Source of the DNA: Zelonia costaricensis | Taxonomy: Eukaryota > Euglenozoa > Kinetoplastea > Trypanosomatida > Trypanosomatidae | Length of the DNA stretch: 43,819 bases | Direction of reading: 5' to 3' | NCBI GenBank assembly: GCA_030849075.1 | Contig: JASAOO010003375.1 | Coordinates: 5,395-49,213 of the forward strand | Shown here: piece after piece, positions 17,267 to 25,838 of the stretch | Layout: every line of letters begins with the position of its first letter | Numbering within the stretch: position 1 is the stretch's first letter | Translations under genes and position numbers: made by a program | Notes under the pieces: model-generated | Database searches by the model: none | What the model saw: the letters and a program-made list of their open reading frames with translations, nothing else | Told to the model about the DNA's origin: nothing

Positions 17267-18281
17267 CGCCGCGCCAGGCGGGTTATGCTCCCTTTTCTTT
17301 TTTTTCAATGCAGAAACTAGCCTGGCGCTCTTCGTGTAGAACAGCATCTGTCTCTCTGTGTGTGTGTGTGTGTTGCGTCACTGATCTTCTGTTCGCCAAT
17401 GACAGTGTTGCTGAGTGCTGTGCTTGTCGCCTCCTGTGCGGGCTTCTTGGTCCCGTCCTCTTCCCTTTTCGCGAAACGGTGCAGCCATATGTGACTGGTA
17501 GACCAACTCTTCCTTCTGTTCGCTTCTTGTCTTCATCTTCCCTCCCCCCTCCCACCCCCACCACCACACGCACGTGGCCGCTTGCGTGTGTGCGTGTGTG
17601 TGTTTCGCGTTGGTCCGTCCATCAACCTCGTGGTCCTTTTCTCCTCCCCCTCCCCCACTTCCCTGCGGCCGCGGGTGAAGGAGGCGCGCATAGACGGCTG
17701 CCACTGCAACACACATGCTGCACTCCGCCACCGAGGCAGGGGTGGGGGTTGGGGAGAGGGGGGGGGGGCGGGGAGGCCGGCTCGGCCCCGACCTGTACAC
17801 ATCGCTGAAGGTTGCGTCCGTACTTTCCACCTCTTCTCCCCTCTGAGACGCACTCGCGTCTTGTGTTGTTTCCCCCTTCTGTACTTGTGCATGGCGCTGG
17901 TCAAGGCAGCACACTTGTTTGTTTCTCTTTTTGTTTTCCTTTTGTATTGTGCCCGCCAAGGCACCGCGCCAACACATTAAACACACGCAGATTCGCACCC
18001 ACACGCACACGGGCACGAGCGCCAGTTGTCATGGACTGGGTGGGTTGCGGGATGTGGGAGTGTCACTCCAGGCCCCCCCCCCCCCCTCGGTGGGCTCCGC
18101 TGTGACGCGAAACTCCAAGGGAAAAGAAGGTGTACAACTCGGGATGTGACGGCCGAGCTGTGGCGAGGAACTCGAGAAAAAAGGTGCGAGCTTTCGCGCT
18201 CCGGCATGTTATCTTTGGCAGCTGGCAAACATGCGCTTCTCTCAATCTCCAATGCGTCGCTCTCTCGTCCGCTTCGATGTT

Positions 18282-18387
18282 CACACACACGCACACGCAC
18301 ACACACACACACACACATCGACTCGAAGATCAATCCCCCCATTCAGGCGAGCAGACTTCCCGTCACCACACCACACCACACCACACC
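18282..18387. repeat. (CA)n repeat and ACACC pentamer array
   Basis: A CA repeat at 18282-18317 is followed by about four tandem copies of a CCACA-type pentamer at 18365-18387, all upstream of the predicted acceptor at 18480-18481. Confidence 0.85.
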
Positions 18388-18479
18388 GAAACACTCCACA
18401 TATCGTAAGAGCTCCTTCGCGTCACCACACCTCCCCAGCAGCCGTCGCGTCCCCTCCTACTACTCCTCTACTCCTCTCT

Positions 18480-18481
18480 AG
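18480..18481 (+). promoter_or_regulatory. Predicted spliced-leader acceptor AG
   Basis: A 40-base CT-rich tract (CTCCTACTACTCCTCTACTC pattern) ends directly in this AG, 158 bases before the ATG at 18639. Confidence 0.6.
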
Positions 18482-18638
18482 CGCTTAGCTCGTTCGAGAA
18501 GCAGTGTCTCTCTCTGTGTGTGTGTGTGTGTGTGTATCTCGCTGCACACACGTCCAGACCCGCACTCGAGGTTGACCTCGCCGTCGCACCCGGTGTCTCC
18601 CACACTCGCATTCCTTCCTGCTTGCCGCGAAGCCGGAA

Positions 18639-18908
18639 ATGCAGTCGGAGTACCAGTTCAACGCCGAGGACCGCATTCACGGTCCCCCGCAGAACCTGCC
18701 CGAGCGGGCTCTCGACTACTGCAACCGCCCCATCGCCGCGGAGCGGAAGGGGGACGACGCGCTCGTGGAGCGACCCCGGCCCGCGAGCCGACTTGGCCAG
18801 CGGCGCCAGCGCAGCGCCTCGGCGCAGTTCATCGTCGTCGAGACGCCGGAGCCGTCGTTTGTGGTTGACAGCGTCGACCCGGCGCCGCGCCCGGCCCGCC
18901 ACGCCTGA
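18639..18908 (+). CDS. Small hypothetical protein, 89 aa
   Basis: No family is recognised. The first 40 residues have mixed, folded-type composition (MQSEYQFNAEDRIHGPPQ, ALDYCNRPIAAER), while the remainder is Arg/Pro/Ala-rich with a short hydrophobic strand FIVVETPEPSFVVD at about 64-77. Codons are uniformly G/C-ending, unlike the flanking repeats, and a strong acceptor lies 158 bases upstream, so the gene is probably real. No membrane segment, signal peptide or metal-binding motif is visible. Another frame over the same bases (starting near 18520) translates the TG repeat and lacks this composition. It stands alone between the 1.37-kb and 2.67-kb gene-poor stretches. Confidence 0.7.
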   Translation: MQSEYQFNAEDRIHGPPQNLPERALDYCNRPIAAERKGDDALVERPRPASRLGQRRQRSASAQFIVVETPEPSFVVDSVDPAPRPARHA

Positions 18909-21574
18909 GAACACGGGCGGCGTCAGAGATGACGCGGATGCTCGGCTGGAAGCGGGAAGTGAATCCGCATCCGTGACCGAGCGTGTGTGTGTGTCTGTGT
19001 CTGTCAGTAAACACACCTGTCTCGTCCAACGAGGCCCATCACCGGCGCCGCCCATCGCGTCAGCCCCAGCCGCTGACACGATGGCCGGCGTCTCTCTCAG
19101 CTCGGCTATCCCTCTCTCCTCCTCTTTCCCCTGCCTCTTGTACCGGAGCTCTGCGTGCATCGTGTCACCACCGCACGTGTTTGTTCGCGCCCGCTTGATC
19201 TATTCTTATTTGCCGTTGCAGCGCAGTGCAGCGCCGGGCGCGCAGGTCTTCAGTCGACGTCTCGCCAGCGTTCGCGCGCGCGCAATCTTAAAATTGCCGC
19301 CGCCGCCGCGCGCTCAGCATACGCCTCGGTGTTGGTCGCGCGTCTGCTCGGACCCCGTGATTTCTGCCTTATCAATCCAATGGAGCCCACTCCGGTGCCC
19401 TGCGCTTCACCTCTTCTTCCACATTTTCTCGTCGTCCGCTTTGTTCACACGGACGTGTGTTTGGTTAGTGCGACTGCCGACGCTCTTGAGAGTTCGTGCC
19501 ACCCGCAGTGTGCTTCACACACGAACAAACTCCCTTTCTCGCAACTCCAACTCCGTGTGGTGGCGCCGGTGGTGCCATCCACTCTGCAGCGCCGTCGCTG
19601 CGTGGTGTTGTCGCGGCTGGTTTAAACGAAGAGATTCTCCTTTGTCTCCCCTTTTTCCTTTTTGGGCGGGGGTTTGTCATTCCGGTGTAGCCGTTGTGCC
19701 CATCTTCGGCGTGCCGCCTCAGGCCTCCCTCCATCCCCCTTCCACCTCGCTCTCTCCGTCTCCCTTCTTTCGCTTTCCTTCGTGCTCCTCGCACGTTGCA
19801 CGGTACGAGATGTAGCTGAGGGGCCGGGGGGGGGGGACCGAGATGGGAGGGGTAGCGGGTTGGGTGGTGACGGGGAAGGAAGCGCCAGACTTGTTCTGCG
19901 CGGGCGGAGCTACGCCTGTTGCCCTCTCTCCAATGTCGCTCCTGCGCGCGTGTGTGTGTGTGTGTTTGTTTTTCTGTAAGCGGCACGCCTTCAGCCTCCG
20001 CTCCGCCAGCCTTTCCCTCCTGTATTACCTTCCTCGTAGCTTCACCACACGAGCTGTCGCCGTGGGTGTGGGTGTGGGTGTGTGTGTGTGCCACCTACTG
20101 TCCCCCCCCTCTCTTCCTCTCTTCCCCTCTTCCCCTCCAGTCTTTTCTCGTCTCTCGGCCTCTGCTCCGCCATGCTTGTGCGCCTCTCCTCCCCGTCCCC
20201 CCTCCCCGACAACGCAGAAGACGTAGTCGGCCCGCTCTTCGCATGCACACACACACACGCATACCAACACCCAAACACTTGCAAGCACCGCACTCCCTCT
20301 CCCTCCTCCTCTTCTCTCTGTCAGCGTGTCTGTCTTGCGTGCGTGGGTGCAGGAGGGCCGTCGCTCCGTTCCTTCCCTCTCGCGTGTGTGCGCGTGTGTG
20401 CGCGTGTGTGTGGGTGTGGGTGTTTTCTATTTCCTTCTCCTTCATCTTCACTTCGCTGTTCATTGCTCTTGGCCTTCTGCGTTTCCCTTCATGGGGTAGG
20501 TGTGCGTGCGTGTGTGTGGGTGTGTGTGTCTGTCTCCCATCTTCCCTCGGCCCGCCTTTCGCTTCCTCTTCTGTGTTTTCCCTTTTCCGTTTCAGCGCCT
20601 GGCCGACGTCGCTCCTGTTCGTTTCGCTGCTCCGTGCCTTAGATTCCGCAAAGCAGCCTCGCGCCTTCTTCTTCTCCCTCAGCATCGAAGAACATCATCA
20701 TCACCATTACGCACTTGGCGAAGGGAAGCGAAAAAGCACACAGAGCAGGTGTCAAGAGGCGTCGTGGACGTACAAAGGCCGCGAACGCTGCACCCCATTC
20801 GCCTCCCCCCCACCCACGCGCACAGCAGGTACACACGAGAGCGAACCCAAACGCAGCCCTGCTGCATGCATCAATAATGGAAAGCTGGCTCTGCAGCACA
20901 GCTGGCAAGGCCGCGTCCTCGCCGAACTACGGAAATCCAAGACAGCCGTGTCAGATGCACGCGTCAGGCTGTGTCGCCGCGACATCGGTTTCCTGTGCCC
21001 ACCTTGTGCCGCGCAATCACAGCACGTGCACCTTCTCACCGCATTGCCGCCCTTTTCTGTTTTGTTTTCCATCTTCAATCGCTGCGTGCACCTCTCGCAC
21101 CCATCGCTGCATGTGTCGATGGCCCTCAGCCGGATCCTGACTGCCCCCTTCACGCTCCACCGGACGCGCTTTCAGTAGGTGAGGGGTCTAGTTAAAAAAA
21201 CAAACGATACGCAGCGCGGACAAGCTTCGCAGGGCTCACACTGCCCTACCACACCCAGCGCATTGGTTGTCCGCTATCAGAAGGGGAGGGAGGTACTCGC
21301 ACACGGCCGCCCTCACACGAACACCGCGGCTGGTGCACCTCGATCCTTCCTCACCGCGTCGACACAGACCGGCAGACACCACTGCTCACTGACAAACATT
21401 AGACACACGAGAAGGTGACGCCGCACTACCGAGTGCGCCAACTCGCCGTCCATCATAGACACGCAGGCAAAGGGAGGGAGACAGAGACATCTGCTCCGAC
21501 GCGGTGTGCCTGAGCGCCTCCCCCCCCTCCTCCTCCCCCTCCCCTCCCCCCCCCATCCACGCAACACGCGGACG
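18909..21574 (+). other. Largest gene-free region (2.67 kb)
   Basis: No open frame here looks coding. Those present, including one of 419 aa at 19919-21178, are Cys/Val/Ser/Leu-rich translations of TG/CT repeats. Contents: TG stretch (about 18981-19002), G10 (19828-19837), TG repeats (19950-19970, 20064-20090, 20385-20425, 20505-20530), many CT-rich tracts (for example 20101-20150 and 20281-20320), CA stretch (20244-20260), CAT repeats (20694-20707) and A7 (21195-21201). The likely acceptor for TMEM231 is AG at 21366-21367 after CT-rich sequence. A dense pyrimidine tract (21516-21555) then lies just before the ATG with no AG after it. It presumably holds a long 3' UTR for the 89-aa gene and/or an unrecognised non-coding RNA. 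Confidence 0.6.
21516..21558 (+). promoter_or_regulatory. Dense pyrimidine tract abutting TMEM231 start, without AG
   Basis: This is an almost pure C/T tract including C7 and C10 runs, ending about 16 bases before the ATG at 21575, with no AG between. As it stands it cannot act as an acceptor for this ATG. It may lie within the 5' UTR or direct a downstream AG. Confidence 0.6.
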
Positions 21575-22675
21575 ATGATTCACCTCTCGCTCTATCACGA
21601 GCACTACGGCGTGCGCTACGCCCCGCGTGGGCTGGCCTCGTGGCTCTTCTACGCCATCTGCTTGCTCGTCATCCTCGTCATCCCGTTCATCATCGGCCTC
21701 GCGATGGAGAACTTCTGGGTGCAGACCAACTACTTCTTCCAGATGCCCGACGTCACCTTCACCGGCCGCTGCGCCATGCGTGTGAGCACCGTGCTTGGCC
21801 GCGAGTATCTCTGGACCTGCTCCGACCTTTTTAACCGTGCGATGGTGGAGGGCACCGCGCTGCGCGTGCTGCCCTCTGTGGCAACCTATCAAGACGACAA
21901 GGACGGCGACGGGAAGGTGGACTACGCCAACTTCGTTCTGAGCGTCCCCCTCGGTGACGTGCTCGAGACCGCCTCGCTCTACACGAGCGAGGGCGCCAGC
22001 GCGCCGTCGACGCCGCGCGATGCGGTGGTGGAGGTGGACTTCCTCCCCGAGTTCATCTACCACATCAAGCACTATCTCGTCTCGGTAAACATGACCGCCG
22101 CACCGCTGCTGCGGTATCGGCGCAATGCGCTCCCGACCGACACGGGTAGCGTGACGACGACGCCGCCCTGGAGTGCAGCCCCGGTGTGCGCGCTGACCAA
22201 GGCGGACATGCTCTTCCACACGACGCAGAGCCTCATCAACTCCCCGTACGTCTCCTACATGCACACCTACACGGCTAGCCCGCTGGAGCAGCTCGCGCGG
22301 CAGCCGGCTGACCTGCTGGACCTGCCCCACTTCGCGGCCGCCTACACGGCGCGCAACCAGTCCGTGGTGCTCCGCCCGTACGTGGAGGCGGCGGGCGGGC
22401 TGGACGTGCTGCACCGCGACGGCGGCATCGTCCGCGGCCTCTGGGAGGACCTGGATGACCTGAACGCCTTCACGTGGTACGTGCAGCTGCGCATCCAGAC
22501 GGCGGAGGTGCAGTACGTGCCGTCGTACGCGGAGGTGCTCAAGTGGGGCTGGATACAGTACTTTGTGATTGCCTACCTCCTGCAGTGGTTCCTGTGGCAG
22601 CTGCGGATGATCTTTGTGAAGATGGGGCTGCTCAGCACACGCGCCACCTTCAGCACCATGCGACGGCAGTTCTAG
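21575..22675 (+). CDS. TMEM231: TMEM231 homologue, ciliary transition-zone membrane protein
   Basis: This 366-aa protein matches TMEM231, a two-pass membrane subunit of the MKS module that gates the ciliary/flagellar transition zone. Seen: TM1 at about 21-43 ([20 protein letters not shown]) followed by [17 protein letters not shown], as human TMEM231 has HGFWLKRSSYEEQPTVRF. The extracellular strand [21 protein letters not shown] at about 105-125 mirrors human [37 protein letters not shown] (near 250) mirrors THIVAAYQERNVTTVL. The C-terminal [20 protein letters not shown] and [10 protein letters not shown] (324-354) mirror [20 protein letters not shown] and IFVFQNQVVTT. Size and topology fit the family (human about 316 aa). 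The ATG at 21575 gives the expected short cytosolic N-terminus. Its neighbour downstream is a basal-body tubulin. Confidence 0.93.
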   Translation: [366 protein letters not shown]

Positions 22676-23440
22676 ACGGCGGCTGCGGCACTGACCTCCA
22701 TCGCTGTTACCGCGGGTGTGCATGCTGTCCTCATCTCTGCACTCGCCCCCTTCCCCCCGCCGCCCCGGAAGGGTGTGGTCGTGTTGCTTGCGGAGCCCAT
22801 TGAGCTACAGTTGCCGCGCTCTCTCTCCTCTGTGTCGGGATCGCAAGAGAAAACAGAAGGTGCAGCGCGTGTGAAACGTGTTGATGCGTCGCCACCCTTG
22901 CCGTGATCGGTTTGCGGTGCACGTCACTTCTTGACCTGCGCGGTGGCGACTGGCGGCGATGCCCTCCCCCCCCCGTCTGTGTTGCACACGGCTCCTTCCG
23001 TAGCGGGCGGAAGTCCACGCGCGCAACCGTCGGCTTGGCCACACCGTCACTCGTCTCCTCGCTTTTTGGACAGTGTCACGGCTGTGTTACCGACGGGTGG
23101 GTGGGTACATCAGCCATCATGCGTCGGCTCTGATCCCGTACCGCGACTGGTCATCCCCTCCTTTCCTCCTCTCTCTTCTCATAGCTACTCCAACTCCGCG
23201 AGAAGGCCGGTCCTGCTCCCTGCCTGTGTGCTCGGTGCAGCCCGTCCGCGGCCTTATCGAGGCGCTGCAGGCAGAGCCGAAAAGAAGTCCTGCGCGCGCA
23301 CACACACACACAAACACACACACAACGCGCTGCATAGGGGGCACTCCTCCCAATCTTCTCTTCTATCCTTCCAAAGTCCTACACGGTACAACAACAACTA
23401 CGCGGAGGGCGTTACTTGATATCCGACGACGCGGCGCACG
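22676..23440 (+). other. Intergenic region with two good acceptors
   Basis: There is no gene. C9 lies at about 22968-22976 and a CA repeat at 23299-23324. A CT-rich tract (23151-23180) ends in AG at 23183-23184 (5' UTR 257 bases). A second tract (23343-23372) ends in AG at 23375-23376 (5' UTR 65 bases). The second would remove the CA repeat from the mRNA. Confidence 0.6.
23183..23184 (+). promoter_or_regulatory. Predicted spliced-leader acceptor AG
   Basis: It is the first AG after CCCCTCCTTTCCTCCTCTCT and further pyrimidines. An alternative is 23375-23376. Confidence 0.5.
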
Positions 23441-25342
23441 ATGGCGGTCGTCGTGGTGATGGTTGGCCAGTGCGGCAACCAGCTCGGCGATGAGCTCTTC
23501 ACGCAGCTATCCCTCTGCACCCCGGGCGGTGTTGCGGCGCCGTCGCCCAAGGCCCCCGCCGAGGCACGACGTACGTCTCTTCCAGCCGCCACGCGGTCGC
23601 CCTTCTTCGCCCGCGACGGCAAGGCACGCTGCGTTTTGGTGGACACGGAGCCGAAGGTGGTGCAGGGGGTGCGGCAGCGGCACGCCGACTTCATTCGTGA
23701 CGAGAACGTCGTGCACGGCCAGTCGGGTCGCGGCAACAACTGGGGCCTGGGCTACTACGGCATGCGCACAGCGGACAGCAAGCGGACGGAGGGGAATGCG
23801 GCGGTGCAGCGGGCGTTCTGCAACATGGGCCGCGACCAGCGCGAGGCGGACGACAACGTGCTGGGCAAGGCGCTGCAGGCGATCTACCGTGAAACCCGTC
23901 GGACGAGTGACATGGACGACGAGGTAGAGGAGGAGCAGGACGGCTTCGAGGCGATTCTTGTCCTGCACAGCCTGGTCGGCGGCACGGGCAGCGGCCTGGC
24001 GTCGAAGCTGACGGAGCGGCTGCGGCTGTACTTCACAGCGCCGGCGGCCGGGCAGGAGGTGGATGAGGTGTACGAGGAGAAGATGATGCGCCACGACGGC
24101 TTCGACGGCCGCCTCTACGGCCCGCAGCGCCGCGCACGGCACCTCGTCAACATCTCGGTCGCCCCGCAGGCGCTGGGCGAGGTGGCGACGCAGGGCTTGA
24201 ACGCCGCGCTCACACTGCAGGTGCTGCAGCGGCACGCCGACGCCGTCCTGCTCCTGCGCAACGACGACGCAATGGCGCCCGGCGAGTCGAGCGGCAGCAG
24301 CGTCTGCGCCGGCCTTTCAATCCTGTCGCGCTGCGTAACCTTCAAGGAGGCGAACGAGACGCTGGTGGCGCTGCTGCTGCCGGTGCTGCGGTATGGCATG
24401 CGCACCGGCTGCGTCGCGCGACTCGTGGCCCAGTGCGTCCCACCCGGCTTCGAGCGCACGACAGGGGGCAACAAGATCCTGACGCTCGTTCCGGCCCCAC
24501 AGCCGAGCTATGCAACGATGCGGCAGTGTGCGCACCGCGGCATGTTCTTCGTCGTGAACGGCGGCCGTGCCTTCATGCCCGGCTACGTGCCGACGGTCCC
24601 CATCGAGGACGTGCTCAGCCGCACGGCCCTCCGCTTATCTGGTGGCGCGAGTGCGATTCGTGCAGAATCGCAGCGCGGCGGCAGCGGCGCGGGTGCCAGC
24701 GGCCTCGGCACCACACGCAACGGCCTCACCTCACGGCGGCCCTCCGATGCGAACACACGCGGGCGGCAGTCGCCCAACATGTCGGGCCTCGTTGTGAACG
24801 GCGTGGGCGGCATCAGCGCCGGGGCGGCGGCCGCCGCGGCGTCGTCTGCGACCGGTCTCGGGGCGCGGCGACTCCAACAGCAGCGGCAGCAGCAGAACGC
24901 GTCCGCGTCGCCGCCGCAGTCGCCACCGCGCACGCGACTGCGCGGCTCTCGAGAAAACTTTCGCGGCACCGCGAGCACGGCGCTGTCGCCGCTTCGCAAC
25001 GGCGCCTTTCCGCGCGGCGGCAGCGGTGAGACGGACGACGTCGACCGCCGCGTGTACACTGAGGGCGCCACGCGAATCCCGCATGACCTGTACCGGCACT
25101 ACCTGCAGCTGCGTCGCGCGCCGGTGACGAAGCTGTTCGAGGAGCTGGACGGGGTGCTCGTCTTGAATCAGGTTGCGGAGCTGAACCGCCGCTTGCTGTT
25201 TCCACTGCTCCGCTCCGCCGCGCTGAAAGTGTCGTCCGGCGCTTTCATGTCCTCGTACGAGGACGTGGGCGTGAAGTCGGAGCGGGTGCAGCGGGCCTAC
25301 CGCGAGGTGGCCGAGGTGCTCGCCAACTCGGAGGAGATGTGA
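23441..25342 (+). CDS. Divergent tubulin of the delta/zeta class
   Basis: This 633-aa protein is a tubulin: the N-terminus MAVVVVMVGQCGNQLGDELF carries the GQCGNQ loop, CVLVDTEPKVV the second nucleotide-binding segment, GRGNNWGLGYYG the third, and GGTGSG (180-185) the phosphate-binding glycine loop. VLVDxEPKV, GNNWxxGY and the C-terminal pattern SGAFMSSYEDVGVKSERVQRAYREV resemble delta-tubulin (human SKAYIHQYTKFGIEEEDF), and zeta-tubulins share these traits; I could not separate the two by eye. Alpha, beta and gamma are excluded by these segments. Both delta and zeta classes act at basal bodies and triplet microtubules. It is about 180 residues longer than human delta-tubulin, with extra sequence at about 28-50, an acidic loop at about 155-170, and a Gly/Ala/Ser/Arg-rich insertion at about 400-535 inside the C-terminal domain. 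It lies directly after TMEM231. Confidence 0.88.
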   Translation: MAVVVVMVGQCGNQLGDELFTQLSLCTPGGVAAPSPKAPAEARRTSLPAATRSPFFARDGKARCVLVDTEPKVVQGVRQRHADFIRDENVVHGQSGRGNNWGLGYYGMRTADSKRTEGNAAVQRAFCNMGRDQREADDNVLGKALQAIYRETRRTSDMDDEVEEEQDGFEAILVLHSLVGGTGSGLASKLTERLRLYFTAPAAGQEVDEVYEEKMMRHDGFDGRLYGPQRRARHLVNISVAPQALGEVATQGLNAALTLQVLQRHADAVLLLRNDDAMAPGESSGSSVCAGLSILSRCVTFKEANETLVALLLPVLRYGMRTGCVARLVAQCVPPGFERTTGGNKILTLVPAPQPSYATMRQCAHRGMFFVVNGGRAFMPGYVPTVPIEDVLSRTALRLSGGASAIRAESQRGGSGAGASGLGTTRNGLTSRRPSDANTRGRQSPNMSGLVVNGVGGISAGAAAAAASSATGLGARRLQQQRQQQNASASPPQSPPRTRLRGSRENFRGTASTALSPLRNGAFPRGGSGETDDVDRRVYTEGATRIPHDLYRHYLQLRRAPVTKLFEELDGVLVLNQVAELNRRLLFPLLRSAALKVSSGAFMSSYEDVGVKSERVQRAYREVAEVLANSEEM

Positions 25343-25838
25343 ATGCTGGCGGCGGGACGATGGTCGAGTCGGTGCTGGCTTGATCTCTGTGCTTGTGTGT
25401 AGTGTCACGCCCCTCTCTCCCTCGCCGATCCCATAGAAGCACACACACACACACACACACAAACACACTGTTTCACGCGCAGAGTTGCGCGTGCCTTCCG
25501 CCTCAGTGCCCGAGGTGCGTAGATCGAAAGAAAAACACACAAAGAGGAAACCTAAAAGTGAAGCTGTGCATAGACCTTGTGGCGCCGACAGGGCGGAGCT
25601 CGTGATGGGGCAGCCGTTAGCATGGCTCCTCGGTGCACCGGTGTGCCTACAGGCGAGTGGTGCTCGCAGCCCGGCTCGGTCGGCCCCGTCCACTTGATCC
25701 TCTCTCCTCCTCGCTCTCCCCCTCTCACGCCTTTTCTGGAACACACACACATGCACGCACGCGCAAGCCTCTGAACGACCGCGGCAGAGCGCCTTTCCCA
25801 CTCGTCGCAGTTTTCGCTTGTGCGACGTCCCTGGCGGC
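25343..25838 (+). other. Intergenic region with CA repeat and acceptor
   Basis: There is no gene. A CA repeat lies at 25440-25468. A CT-rich tract (25697-25737) is followed by AG at 25766-25767 (5' UTR 72 bases). Another candidate is TCCCACTCGTCGCAG ending at 25810 (5' UTR 28 bases). Confidence 0.55.
25440..25468. repeat. (CA)n dinucleotide repeat
   Basis: About 13 CA units lie in the 3' flank of the tubulin gene. Confidence 0.9.

Larger units (their letters stand above)
17267..18638 (+). other. Long intergenic region (1.37 kb)
   Basis: There is no supported gene. It holds T9 (17298-17306), TG repeats (17357-17373 and about 17584-17603), a CT/C-rich tract (17536-17566), a G-rich stretch (about 17741-17775), C14 (18071-18087 with neighbours), a CA repeat (18282-18317), an ACACC pentamer repeat (18365-18387) and a CT tract (18437-18479) ending in AG at 18480-18481. 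A TG repeat (18516-18535) follows. Small frames here are Cys/Val/His-rich translations of the repeats. Confidence 0.55.

Noticed and set aside
18282..18387. Tandem short repeats considered as a CRISPR-like array
   Set aside because: These are simple dinucleotide and pentanucleotide repeats without spacers, in a eukaryotic nuclear genome.
19919..21178. Open + strand frame of 419 codons
   Set aside because: Its translation is Cys/Val/Ser/Leu-rich text generated by TG and CT repeats, with no folded-type composition and no plausible start context.
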